Origin: Bacillus sp. FJAT-18017
GTDB lineage: Bacteria > Bacillota > Bacilli > Bacillales > Cytobacillaceae
Direction: 5' to 3'
Length of the DNA: 64,000 bases
NCBI RefSeq assembly: GCF_001278805.1
Contig: NZ_CP012602.1
Coordinates: 3,631,501-3,695,500 of the forward strand
How positions within the stretch are numbered: the stretch's first letter is position 1; each line of letters begins with the position of its first letter. The notes under the pieces were generated by a model. The model worked only from the letters and a program-made list of their open reading frames with translations. It made no database searches and had not been told where the DNA came from. This document shows positions 8,529-17,469 of the stretch, piece after piece. The position numbers and the translations under genes were made by a program.

Positions 8529-9878
8529 TTAAAACTGATTAACCTTTTCCTTGCTGTATGGTTCCTGTATGGTTTTGTAATCCTTGGTCTCAGCCAATTC
8601 CAGATGCACTTCTCTAATTGATTTGCCATCACTGTCCATTTCGACGACATTCGAGGAAATTACAATATCCACTTCCCTGTTCCGTAAGAAAGGCATTGCA
8701 TCGGGTGGGAATTGAAGAAAGTCATACTCGATATTTTCCGTGTATGGAACACCCTTCTTATCTAGCACCTTCCGGACCGCCTTCTTGTCCCTGCCAAATA
8801 CTTTTGCGGTTTTAAAATAATAATCCGTTTGTGAAAAGGAATAAGTGCCATCAAGAACCTGGTCATGATTCTGCTGGTAAATCTGGCCGGTAAATTTATT
8901 TTCCAAAGAGCAATAATGGACGCCCATTTTAAAGTTGTTGTCGATCGAAAATTGGACGAGCTCCAGGCATAGCCGCTCACTCTCTGCTATCGCCAGCCCG
9001 CCGGCGTACCAGAAGTTATAGTAAATGTCATAAGGAGGATTTTTCAGCTTTAAGCCCTCTTCCCTGAACGCCGCCGCATTCCCAAGCGGGAAGCAGAATT
9101 CCAGAAGATTGATTCCAAAGATGCCTAGCTCTTCAAGAGAAAGCAGCAGTTCCTTCATTTCTGCTTCGGTTCCTGGGATGACAGGCATTTCGACCATTAC
9201 ATCAGGAATGTAACCCTGAGCGAGCTTTATTTTTGCTAAAATATGCTTCTGCTTCTGCGGAGAATCCTCCATCTTGATGCTGAAACGGATTTCATTCAGG
9301 CCGGCTGCCTTCAGACCAGCTAACATTTCTTCAGTCAGAAGGTCGCCGGCAGTGTAAAGTCTTGTATGGATCTGGGGATCGTCGTCATTGGCCTTCTGGA
9401 AAAATGAAAGCACTTCATCGGGATGAAGCAGCGGCTCGCCGCCTGTCAGCGCTAAATGAGTCAGCATTGTTCCGCTTGCAAATAAGGTTTCCAGCTCTTC
9501 TATAACGTTTTTCTGATTGTTGAGGTAAAACTGATAATTGTCCTGGTTTTTGTTGAAGCAGAAATAGCAATCCCTATGGCATTTTAATGATACAAAGCTC
9601 GTATAGCTTCCAGTCCCGGTCTGGCACGCTTCACAAGCACTAGAAATTTTCCCGTTTGAAACAATGCTTTTCCGGTTGTTCCGGAGGACTGCCCCACAGT
9701 CTTCGAGTTCAGTTAACCGGTTTTCAAGTTCAAACGCTTCCGGCCTCTTTTCAAATGGCAGGCCAAATTGTTCAATCTGTACTACTGTCTCTTTTTCAAT
9801 ATCAGCGTAAATTGAAGCGTATTTATTTAGTGGTAAATTGTTGATAGATCGCAGTGTTTCTTTTGTCAGGGCCTTCAT
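8529..9878 (-). CDS. Radical SAM protein, first gene of the DMSO-reductase-like operon
   Basis: The 449-residue protein has the radical SAM motif C-x3-C-x2-C at residues 100, 104 and 107 (CHRDCYFC), followed by GGEP near 143, so it should bind one [4Fe-4S] cluster and cleave S-adenosylmethionine. A further CEAC pair at 82-85 lies just before the core; the C-terminal 150 residues are not recognised. It is not MoaA, which has a second C-terminal cluster motif missing here. The ATG at 9878 is favoured because GAGGGTGA lies five bases before it; the GTG at 9887 is inside that site. Its position as promoter-proximal gene suggests a part in maturing or modifying the enzyme, but the substrate is unknown. 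Confidence 0.8.
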   Translation of the reverse strand: MKALTKETLRSINNLPLNKYASIYADIEKETVVQIEQFGLPFEKRPEAFELENRLTELEDCGAVLRNNRKSIVSNGKISSACEACQTGTGSYTSFVSLKCHRDCYFCFNKNQDNYQFYLNNQKNVIEELETLFASGTMLTHLALTGGEPLLHPDEVLSFFQKANDDDPQIHTRLYTAGDLLTEEMLAGLKAAGLNEIRFSIKMEDSPQKQKHILAKIKLAQGYIPDVMVEMPVIPGTEAEMKELLLSLEELGIFGINLLEFCFPLGNAAAFREEGLKLKNPPYDIYYNFWYAGGLAIAESERLCLELVQFSIDNNFKMGVHYCSLENKFTGQIYQQNHDQVLDGTYSFSQTDYYFKTAKVFGRDKKAVRKVLDKKGVPYTENIEYDFLQFPPDAMPFLRNREVDIVISSNVVEMDSDGKSIREVHLELAETKDYKTIQEPYSKEKVNQF

Positions 9879-9902
9879 GCTCGTCACCCTCTATTTTTTA
9901 TT

Positions 9903-9933
9903 TGTGAAACATTTCACTTACATACCCATTATA
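9903..9933. promoter_or_regulatory. CRP/Fnr-type box and -10 element between divergent molybdoenzyme units
   Basis: TGTGA-N6-TCACT at 9903-9918 matches the Bacillus Fnr consensus TGTGA-N6-TCACA in nine of ten positions. A minus-strand TATAAT lies at 9928-9933, which puts the box just downstream of the presumed start of the operon rather than at -41.5. It may act on the divergent gene, repress, or belong to another CRP-family protein. Confidence 0.5.
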
Positions 9934-10139
9934 GATTTTTGCAGCTGCTCCTCCTATGTCCCCACTGCACGAAACTTGTTACTTTTTTTTGTGCGTCCGG
10001 ACCAACGAATGTGTCGGAATTGTGGCATGAGTTACCGGAAACAACTTTTACGGTTCTGTGACATTCATTGTTTAACTTGGTTTATTGGGCTACCATGAAA
10101 GTATAAATACTATGTTTACATTGGAAAGGAATTGCCAAA

Positions 10140-11357
10140 ATGGAACAATCCTTCTTCATACCAGATATTGCGACGACACTGATTAAGGCCAGCCATGAAG
10201 ATACAACTCAACTGGCACAAGCCTTACATTCAATTATCAAAATGCCGGTCATAGTAACAAACCCCCACTACCAGCTGATTGCTTCTGTTTCAAGCAATCC
10301 ACTTGAAAAAGTAGACTCGCTCCTCGCAATCCAACAGCTCAAACTCCTTGAAGACCCAGCCGTTTCCCTCTATCTCCTTACTACTGATATCAGCGAAATA
10401 GAAGCCTGGGGAACTGCAATCATATTTGGGTCCAATACGGTGGGCTATCTCTTTTTACAGGGAGACACTGCAAACTTTTCGGAGCAAACGCAGTCACTTT
10501 TATCATTCGCAGCTCCACTTTTTGCTATAAAGCTGCAAAAGAATCTGGAATTTCGCCAGGAAAAGCTAAAGTTCAAGGAACCTTTCCTGTTTGATCTCCT
10601 ATATGGGAATCTGAAACAAAAGGACGATATTCTCGAGTATGGAAAGGTTTGGAACTGGGACTTCAACGGATCTCAATCTGTGCTTGTTTTTGCGATCAGT
10701 GACTTTAACCATCTTGCTGCGGATAAAAAACTGGTCAACAAAATGCTCTACATAATAGAAAGATTTGTACAAGCGAGGAACTGGGAGCCAATTACAATGA
10801 AACGGGGAAGTCAGGTCACCTTGATTCTAACAGCGAAAATAGGGGAACCAGTGAACCTTGGGGACATGGCGTTTACTGTTGCCGAAGGAGTTTTGAATGA
10901 ACTGAACCGGCAAGAGCCCGAACGGGTCTTTTCTTGTGGAATCGGAAAAATATATCCCGACCCGCGTGATATGTTCCGAAGCTTCCAGGAAGCGAAGATT
11001 GCACTTGATTTGGGTGTACTTTTAAACATAAAAGTTCCTTTCTTTGAGAAATTGGGGCTTGAACGAATTCTTTACAAGCACGATATTCAAGACTTGAAGG
11101 AATACTTTGAAACCATTCTCGGGCGGCTCCTTGAGTATGACAAAGCAAACAATACAGATTTTACCGACACACTTGAAGTATTCTCAGATCACCAGTTCGA
11201 CCTGACTGCTGCTGCTCAGGCGTTGTTCCTGCACCGGAACTCGATGCGCTATCGCATTAAGAAAATAGAGGAAATCCTCGATTATAAGCTAGACAGTGTT
11301 AACAACAGGCTGAATATTTCAGCTGCTTTTAAAATAAAGAAAATGAAAAAAGTCTAA
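10140..11357 (+). CDS. PucR/CdaR-type transcriptional regulator
   Basis: A 405-residue protein. The C-terminal 60 residues form the PucR C-terminal helix-turn-helix: a DLTAAAQALFLHRNSMRYR core followed by an IKKIEEIL helix. The middle (about 150-300) resembles the GGDEF-like CdaR domain, and the N-terminal 130 residues look like a small-molecule sensor. It has an AAAGGA ribosome site. It is divergent from the DMSO-reductase-like operon and 18 bp upstream of a second molybdoenzyme gene, so it may control one or both. Members of this family respond to purines, sugars acids or other metabolites; the inducer here is unknown. Confidence 0.8.
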   Translation: MEQSFFIPDIATTLIKASHEDTTQLAQALHSIIKMPVIVTNPHYQLIASVSSNPLEKVDSLLAIQQLKLLEDPAVSLYLLTTDISEIEAWGTAIIFGSNTVGYLFLQGDTANFSEQTQSLLSFAAPLFAIKLQKNLEFRQEKLKFKEPFLFDLLYGNLKQKDDILEYGKVWNWDFNGSQSVLVFAISDFNHLAADKKLVNKMLYIIERFVQARNWEPITMKRGSQVTLILTAKIGEPVNLGDMAFTVAEGVLNELNRQEPERVFSCGIGKIYPDPRDMFRSFQEAKIALDLGVLLNIKVPFFEKLGLERILYKHDIQDLKEYFETILGRLLEYDKANNTDFTDTLEVFSDHQFDLTAAAQALFLHRNSMRYRIKKIEEILDYKLDSVNNRLNISAAFKIKKMKKV

Positions 11358-11375
11358 TCAAGGGGGGTGAAACGC

Positions 11376-13391
11376 ATGGAGGACGGCATTTATCGGAATA
11401 CGTGCCCAAGGAATTGCTATGGAACCTGCGGAATTCTCTCCCATGTTAAGGCCGGTAAGCTTGTTAAGGTGACCGGCGACCCGGCCCATGGATTCACTCG
11501 CGGCCGCCTTTGTGCCAAAGGCTACGCCTATACCCAATTCGTCTACAATCCGCATCGCCTGAAATATCCGATGCTGCAAACTCCGCGGGGATCTGGGAAT
11601 TGGAAGCGGATTTCATGGGATGAAGCATTAACCATCATTGCCGACAAAATGATTGAGCTGAATGAACGCTACGGCTCCAACCTCGCCTCCGGCTACAATA
11701 AATATTCCGGGAACCTTGGCCTGCTTCATTTTGCTACAGAAGGAATGTTCAACAGCATCGGCCCGCACACGAAACCCATTGGAAATCCATGCGCACTGAC
11801 CGGAAAAAATGCGCTCGAACGGTCCTTCGGCGGGAACTTCAGCTCTATACCAGAAGAAATGGCCGGTTCAAAGCTGATTGTCCTCTGGGGGGCAAATCCA
11901 GCCGTAACAAATGTCCATCAGATGAAGTTTATCTATGAAGCCAGACGCAGTGGCGCCAAGCTGGTCGTCATTGATCCTGTTTTTACTCAAACTGCCAAAA
12001 AGGCCGATTTATATATCCAGATTAATCCAGGCACCGACATGTGGCTTGCATTAGGTGTCGCCAAGCTTGTGTATGAAAATGGCCAAGCCTCTTCTTCTTT
12101 TCTAAACGGATATAGCGAGGGCTGGGAAGACTATGTGTCCTTTTTAAAGTGGAATCTTTCCATGGAACAGGTGTGTGAAAGAACTGGGGTTTCAATTGAA
12201 GCAATCACGGAACTAGCGAGCCTTTATTCGTCTATCAAGCCTGTTTCCACATGGGCAGGATTAGGCATCCAAAGAAACCATCGGGGTAATGACAGCATCG
12301 AAGCGATTAACAGTCTTGCCGCCTTGACTGGAAATCTAACTCTTCCGCATGCAGGGCTTTATTTCATGCATTTTGATGTTGACGATTTTCCTAATAAGCT
12401 TTATAACCACGCAGGGCCAGCCCATAGCCGAATTGCGGAATCACGTTACGTTGATATTAGCGATTACGCCAGCTCTGCTCTCTCCTTTTCCGAACCGCCA
12501 TTAAAGCTGTTATGGATTGCATCTCGGAACATCTTTACCCAGGACCAGAACCTGCCTGCCTGGAAAAAGCTTATTGACCAACTGGAGCTGATTGTCACTG
12601 TCGATATGTATTTGACAAAAACCGCTGCCCAATCGGATCTCGTGCTGCCGGCGGCAACTCACTTTGAGGAGGAAGACTTGAATGTCGGCTACTGGCATTA
12701 CTGGCTATCGCTAAATCAAAAGGCGATTCCTTCCTATTTTGAGGCGAAGAGTGATTTACAAATTGCCCGCGAACTGACCAGAAGGCTGAATGAAAAATCC
12801 CCGGGTTTCTCAAACTTCCCTTCTGAAAAAGAGCCAATTGACTGGATACGCGCCGAGATAACACCAGCGGTTATGGATCGGTACGGAATCAATCGATTTG
12901 AGCAGCTATTCGAAAAAGCATTTCAAAAACAAGAAATGCCTGGTTTGGTTGAAGATGGGCAACTTTCTTTCAGATTTTTCTCGCCAGAAGCTAGCGGCGA
13001 TGCGCAGCCGTTGGATACTGCTTTGCCGGAGCGTGATGGGTACACATTGTTTACACCACAATCACTCTTAAAAATCCATTCCCAGTACGAATGGGTTGCG
13101 TGGCTGGATGACAAGGAGAATGAGTCGATTATCGAGATTCCTTTGCGTGCCGCACGGAAAAACAATATAGCAGACCACGATAAAATTGAACTTTACAATG
13201 ATTTCGGCAAGATTGCCGGCATTGCCAAGATTTCAGCACATCTTCCGGATTCGATTATCCTAACCCATCAGGCTGGGAGCAACCCAATCAATCAGCTGAT
13301 CAAGAAAAAGGATAGCGAGAACTCCGACAGCAGTACGTATTTTTACGATAGTGTTGTAGGCTTGAGGAAGTGGAGGGAGAATCATGTTTAA
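11376..13391 (+). CDS. Cytoplasmic molybdopterin oxidoreductase (YoaE-like)
   Basis: The 671-residue protein belongs to the DMSO reductase superfamily. Cysteines 10, 14, 18 and 46 (CPRNCYGTC and LCAKG) bind the N-terminal [4Fe-4S] cluster, followed by RLKYPM and RISWDEA motifs and a C-terminal dinucleotide-binding domain. It has no twin-arginine signal, so it stays in the cytoplasm, unlike the enzyme encoded on the other strand. The ATG at 11376 is chosen because GGGGGGTGA lies five bases before it; the earlier GTG is inside that site. It overlaps the next Fe-S gene by 8 bp. Size and lack of signal resemble B. subtilis YoaE. The substrate is not known. Confidence 0.82.
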   Translation: MEDGIYRNTCPRNCYGTCGILSHVKAGKLVKVTGDPAHGFTRGRLCAKGYAYTQFVYNPHRLKYPMLQTPRGSGNWKRISWDEALTIIADKMIELNERYGSNLASGYNKYSGNLGLLHFATEGMFNSIGPHTKPIGNPCALTGKNALERSFGGNFSSIPEEMAGSKLIVLWGANPAVTNVHQMKFIYEARRSGAKLVVIDPVFTQTAKKADLYIQINPGTDMWLALGVAKLVYENGQASSSFLNGYSEGWEDYVSFLKWNLSMEQVCERTGVSIEAITELASLYSSIKPVSTWAGLGIQRNHRGNDSIEAINSLAALTGNLTLPHAGLYFMHFDVDDFPNKLYNHAGPAHSRIAESRYVDISDYASSALSFSEPPLKLLWIASRNIFTQDQNLPAWKKLIDQLELIVTVDMYLTKTAAQSDLVLPAATHFEEEDLNVGYWHYWLSLNQKAIPSYFEAKSDLQIARELTRRLNEKSPGFSNFPSEKEPIDWIRAEITPAVMDRYGINRFEQLFEKAFQKQEMPGLVEDGQLSFRFFSPEASGDAQPLDTALPERDGYTLFTPQSLLKIHSQYEWVAWLDDKENESIIEIPLRAARKNNIADHDKIELYNDFGKIAGIAKISAHLPDSIILTHQAGSNPINQLIKKKDSENSDSSTYFYDSVVGLRKWRENHV

Positions 13392-13923
13392 ACAAATGGG
13401 TTTTTGTTTCAATGCCGACGACTGCATTGGCTGCCGGGCTTGTGAAATAGCCTGCAAAAATGAAAATCAGACTCCCACCGGAATCAGCTGGCGGAAAGTA
13501 AATAAAACAGCGCCTGAGATGTTTTTGTCGGTATCATGCAACCATTGTGACAGCCCGGAATGCTTTCGGGTCTGTCCACAGCGGGCTTTTACAAAACGCC
13601 GCGACGGGATTGTTGAAATCAATGAAGATTTATGCAATGGCTGCCAGCTCTGTGTTTCCGCTTGTCCCTACGGCGCACCGCAATTTAACCCGGAAACCCA
13701 AAAAGTGTCCAAATGCCAAATGTGCTACCCGCGCCAGGATGCGGGACTACAGCCTGCTTGCGTTGAAGCCTGCACCACCGGAGCGCTCGAGCTTGTCAAT
13801 CTTGCGAGCTTCAATGATGCACACGCCGTCCGCTCCCTGCCCGGCTTCCCTGACATCCAGCTAACCAGCCCCTCCATCGTCTTCTATCCCCCAAAACAAA
13901 GAAAACGCTACTTCCTCAAGTAG
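13384..13923 (+). CDS. 4Fe-4S electron-transfer subunit paired with the cytoplasmic molybdoenzyme
   Basis: A 179-residue protein of the DmsB/HycB type with four cysteine groups: CIGCRACEIAC, CNHCDSPECFRVCP, CNGCQLCVSACPYGAPQ and the CQMC...CVEACTTGA set. Its start overlaps the end of the molybdoenzyme gene, which is strong evidence of a complex. No membrane anchor gene follows, so the complex probably uses a soluble partner, or borrows the anchor encoded on the other strand. The last 25 residues are basic and not conserved in the family as far as I can recall. Confidence 0.85.
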   Translation: MFKQMGFCFNADDCIGCRACEIACKNENQTPTGISWRKVNKTAPEMFLSVSCNHCDSPECFRVCPQRAFTKRRDGIVEINEDLCNGCQLCVSACPYGAPQFNPETQKVSKCQMCYPRQDAGLQPACVEACTTGALELVNLASFNDAHAVRSLPGFPDIQLTSPSIVFYPPKQRKRYFLK

Positions 13924-14246
13924 ATCAAATGGAGAAATTGGGGCGGTTCTCAACTGTTAGGAAGCTGGGAGAGTTAGGTTGCGGATAACGCCCAAAAATT
14001 GGAAAAAGCTATAAAACTACTCCATAGAAGAGCCATGGCCATTTCCTGCCCCGGCTCTTCCCTCTTAATCAAAGCACGCTTCACCAAGGCAACACCACTT
14101 GAGTCCATCCGACGTGGACAAAACGATAGAAATGTCCACGACAGGGGTCTGACCCCTTTTTCTCACTCCCCAGTTCACAAATAGAGATAAATCAAGTAGA
14201 CTATATTAAAATCTGAAATTCATATAAGAAAGGTTGGATTTATCTT
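13924..14246. other. Gene-free stretch holding a REP-like element
   Basis: There is an 8-bp inverted repeat (GAAGAGCC/GGCTCTTC near 14028-14065) and REP-like copy 2. No supported coding region is present apart from the promoter of the DUF4395 gene. Confidence 0.5.
14103..14158. repeat. REP-like element, copy 2
   Basis: GTCCA...GTGGACA, then TGTCCAC and AGGGGTCTGACCCCT, in the same order as copy 1. Confidence 0.75.
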
Positions 14247-14681
14247 ATGGCTGAAACTGTGCGTTCGATTCCTCGTCCGCTTGTCAGGACGAATCAATGG
14301 GTAATTGTTTTAAGTGTGGTGGCCACGTGGATCACCGGCGAGGAATGGAATCTGGCTATCCCTCTTGTTGCCGGGCTGATGGGGCTATTCTTTGGGTTCA
14401 ATCCTATTATGAAGGTTGCCAGGCAATTCCTGAAAAAAGAACCTTCTGCATACATCCCCGAAGAATGGAATCAGCAGCAGTTTAACCAGGGAATCTCGGT
14501 TGTTTGTCTGGCAGGCGGTCTGGCGGGATATGCTTTTGGCTGGAACACACTTGGCCATGCTTTCACAATTATGGTGGCCATCGCAGCATTTGTCGCCATC
14601 CTAGGCTTCTGCATCGGCTGCTTCATCAGATTCCAATACATTCAATGGCGCACTAAGAAACGAATTGGAAATCAGAATTAG
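14247..14681 (+). CDS. DUF4395 membrane protein
   Basis: The 144-residue protein starts with the IPRPLVRTNQW motif and ends with GFCIGCFIRFQYIQW, both typical of DUF4395. Hydrophobic segments at about 17-50, 82-100 and 105-125 give three or four membrane helices; the C-x2-C pair near the last helix is conserved in the family and may be redox active. DUF4395 genes often lie near sulfur-transfer or thioredoxin-type genes, but no function is established. It follows the molybdoenzyme pair by 320 bp and has its own terminator, so is probably a separate unit. Confidence 0.8.
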   Translation: MAETVRSIPRPLVRTNQWVIVLSVVATWITGEEWNLAIPLVAGLMGLFFGFNPIMKVARQFLKKEPSAYIPEEWNQQQFNQGISVVCLAGGLAGYAFGWNTLGHAFTIMVAIAAFVAILGFCIGCFIRFQYIQWRTKKRIGNQN

Positions 14682-14690
14682 AACATAAAA

Positions 14691-14728
14691 ACGAGGGGTC
14701 CACTTACTTCTGGACACCCTCGTTTTTT
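14691..14728. terminator. Bidirectional terminator between convergent genes
   Basis: A 12-bp stem (ACGAGGGGTCCA against TGGACACCCTCGT, one bulge) has T runs on both strands, serving the DUF4395 gene and the ABC permease gene. Confidence 0.85.
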
Positions 14729-14840
14729 TCGTTATCATCTTTCAATTTTCAATAGCACTAAATAAAAGAAAAGTTTACCTCAATCACAAGATAACCAGTT
14801 TCGGTAACTCCTCAGCCATATCTCCAGGCTACTCGCACTC

Positions 14841-14895
14841 GTCCATTCCACGCGGACAAAAACACCAAAATGTCCACAAAAGGGGTCTGACCCCT
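14841..14895. repeat. REP-like element, copy 3
   Basis: GTCCATTCC...GCGGACAAA, TGTCCACAAA and AGGGGTCTGACCCCT; it ends 12 bp from the stop codon of the ABC permease. Confidence 0.75.
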
Positions 14896-14907
14896 AAATG
14901 TTGACTC

Positions 14908-17469
14908 CTAAATATTCTCCTGCCTCAACCCGTCGATGATGTTTTGGGTTTTGATTTTGCGGCTGGAGTAGAGCATGGCGGATATTACAATTAGGAAAAT
15001 GGCGATTGTTGCATAGGCTATGCTTGCCCAGGGCAGCTCGAAGCCGTACTCAAAGGTGTTCCCCAAGGACAGATAGATAAGGTACATAAGCCCGATGCTG
15101 ATTGGAAGACCGTAGGTTAGTGCCTTTACGCCGTAAAAGATGCTTTCGTAGTTGGTCATCTTACTGAACCCTTTAGGCGTCATCCCGACTGATTTCAGCA
15201 TTGCGAACTCGCGCGTCCTGAGTGAAATGCTCGTTGAAATGGTATTGAGAATATTGGCAATGGAAATCAGACTGATCAACACGATGAACCCATACGTGAA
15301 TAGTGACATGAACAAAATAAGATTCTCGTTGTTTTGCCGTTGTTTATACACGTTATAGATATGCAGCCCCTGCAGGTTCATTTCTTCTATCTCAGCCTGG
15401 GCCTCAAGCGGATCCGTGCTTTTTACGACAAGATAATTATCATACTGGTTATCTAGTTTTGCAGCCAGTTGATCCAATATCTCTTCCGGAACAAGAACCG
15501 GAACATCACCCATTCCCGTTTGAATGCCCATTGGAGCCTCATCAACAAAACCAGCTATCGTCAACTTGCCGGCTGGCTCGCGGCTCCCTGTATCATAATC
15601 GGGAACACTGAGGTCCAGCGTATGTCCCACTTCAGTTTCAATACTCAGCTCTTCAATAAACTTCCCAGTCTCCCCATCCTGGTAAGTCATATTTTCAATT
15701 ACAATGCCTGCAGGATTTTTGGGATTCGTAAACGTTGCAGGATTGATACCCGCTTTTTCGGCAACTGCTGCAAAACTTTTTTCATCAAGCCCGTAAAGGA
15801 CTACGATATAGGGAACCTTTCCATCCTTCATCATGGACTTGTCGACCCTGCCCGGTTCCTGCATACTCTTGGGCAGTTGTTTCATTTCAAGAAGAGTTTC
15901 CACCGAAAAAGGTTTAATCAGGCTATAATCGGTAACATGTTTCAAGCTTGAAAACGGCTTAAGCTGCTCAATTTGCCCATCACTAGCGAAGTATACCTTC
16001 ATATCATAATCCACCTTTTCCTGTGATAGGACAAATGACTTTTTCAGATTGTCTGTGAAAAAGGATACTGTCAGAAAAAGGACAAGGCTGATAACAAGTG
16101 AAAAAACCGTCGCCCGGTACCGCTTCTTGTTGCGTTTTATATTCTTTAATCCGATTTCAGCTTCAATCCCGAACAGCCTGCGAACGAACTTTGAAGTTTT
16201 AACGGCTTTGCCGGTCAGCTTAACATCCTGGGTCTGGCGGATTGCATCAATCGCAGAAATCTTCGATGCCTTCCTCGCCGGCCAATACGTCGAGATAAAA
16301 ATCGTCAAAATTGAAACAGCACAGGCAGCCAGGATGCTCATCGGCGTTACCACAATGCGAAGCCGCTCTGATGTTTCAAATACCTCGCTAATTAATGCAT
16401 TACTAAACCAAAATGTTACAGCCAAGCCTGCCAGTCCCGCTAAAATGCCAAGTGGAATACTGATACCGCCAATAACGACGCCCTCAAAAAAGACTGAATT
16501 GCGTTTCTGCTTTTTGGTCGCCCCGACACTTGAGAGCATCCCAAGATGCCTGGCCCGCTCAGAGACACTAATGGCAAATGCATTGTAAATCAGGGAAACA
16601 GACCCAATGACGATGATAGCCATGATGATGGCTGAAACTGCATAAAGTGTCAGCTTCAGTTCGCTATTATCGGTTACCCCATAGAGGCGGAGCAAGGTAT
16701 CATTATACGAAACTTCCTTGATGCCAAGCTTATCTGCGAGACTTTGCGTGTAATCGTACAAGTCGTTGTTGATGGTTTTTGCCACCACAGTCGCATGGAC
16801 TGGTCTATTTTTCCCAACAGCGGTTTTGTCAATATAGGTGAGGGCCGTAAAGGCAGGTGACCAAGAGGTTTCCCAGTTTGGGGTTTCGATGAACCCGATA
16901 ATTGTAAATGACCCAGTCCCTGTTTTTTCAAATGTTTCAATTCGCTCGCTGCCTCTTTCCTGCAGTGGATCATTTTGGGATAGTGGCATTCCTTCCATTT
17001 TCCGGTCGCCAAGTTCAAGAGTTAGCTTGTCACCAATATTATAAGATCCCTGTAATTCTTCAACCAGCAGGATTTCACCCGGAGCTTTCGGAATGCTGCC
17101 TGCCGCAAGGGTAATCGGGAATTGGGTGAAGCCCTTATCGCTATAACCTTTTATAAAAAGAAACGGTTTTTCCTTCGCTTTAGGGTTTTCCAAAGGGGCG
17201 AAACCAAAATCGCTGGACAGTATCAGCTTCTCCGTTTCCTTATCATGTTCAATTGCTTCAAGCTGCTGGGCGTCCACATCTTTGTATACTACATGCCACT
17301 CGCCATCATCAGCGATTGAATCGCGTTTCATTAAATCAAGAAACGAAATTCCAAGCGTCGAGACCGCGGTGAGCATCGCAACCGAAATAATGACCCCGAA
17401 TATGGTCACAAGCGTCCGCCGTTTGTTTTCCTTCAGATGCCGCACGGTCAGTTTGTTGATGATATTCAC
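14908..17469 (-). CDS. ABC transporter permease, duplicated FtsX/MacB type
   Basis: An 853-residue permease with one N-terminal helix (about 18-40), a large outside domain (45-270), three helices (280-390), a short linker, another helix (440-460), a second outside domain (465-700) and three last helices (720-840). Each three-helix block carries an FtsX-domain core, with the sequences RARHLGMLSSVGATKKQ and RTREFAMLKSVGMTPKG. This is the arrangement of ABC exporters of antimicrobial peptides or lipoprotein-type substrates. The GTG start overlaps the stop of the ATPase gene (GTGA), so the two are translationally coupled. It lacks the ten-helix layout of BceB, so it is a different type from classic Bce detoxification modules. 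Confidence 0.88.
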   Translation of the reverse strand: MNIINKLTVRHLKENKRRTLVTIFGVIISVAMLTAVSTLGISFLDLMKRDSIADDGEWHVVYKDVDAQQLEAIEHDKETEKLILSSDFGFAPLENPKAKEKPFLFIKGYSDKGFTQFPITLAAGSIPKAPGEILLVEELQGSYNIGDKLTLELGDRKMEGMPLSQNDPLQERGSERIETFEKTGTGSFTIIGFIETPNWETSWSPAFTALTYIDKTAVGKNRPVHATVVAKTINNDLYDYTQSLADKLGIKEVSYNDTLLRLYGVTDNSELKLTLYAVSAIIMAIIVIGSVSLIYNAFAISVSERARHLGMLSSVGATKKQKRNSVFFEGVVIGGISIPLGILAGLAGLAVTFWFSNALISEVFETSERLRIVVTPMSILAACAVSILTIFISTYWPARKASKISAIDAIRQTQDVKLTGKAVKTSKFVRRLFGIEAEIGLKNIKRNKKRYRATVFSLVISLVLFLTVSFFTDNLKKSFVLSQEKVDYDMKVYFASDGQIEQLKPFSSLKHVTDYSLIKPFSVETLLEMKQLPKSMQEPGRVDKSMMKDGKVPYIVVLYGLDEKSFAAVAEKAGINPATFTNPKNPAGIVIENMTYQDGETGKFIEELSIETEVGHTLDLSVPDYDTGSREPAGKLTIAGFVDEAPMGIQTGMGDVPVLVPEEILDQLAAKLDNQYDNYLVVKSTDPLEAQAEIEEMNLQGLHIYNVYKQRQNNENLILFMSLFTYGFIVLISLISIANILNTISTSISLRTREFAMLKSVGMTPKGFSKMTNYESIFYGVKALTYGLPISIGLMYLIYLSLGNTFEYGFELPWASIAYATIAIFLIVISAMLYSSRKIKTQNIIDGLRQENI

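Noticed and set aside
13999..14184. Open frame of 61 codons downstream of the second molybdoenzyme genes.
   Set aside because: It runs through REP-like copy 2 and has no ribosome site.
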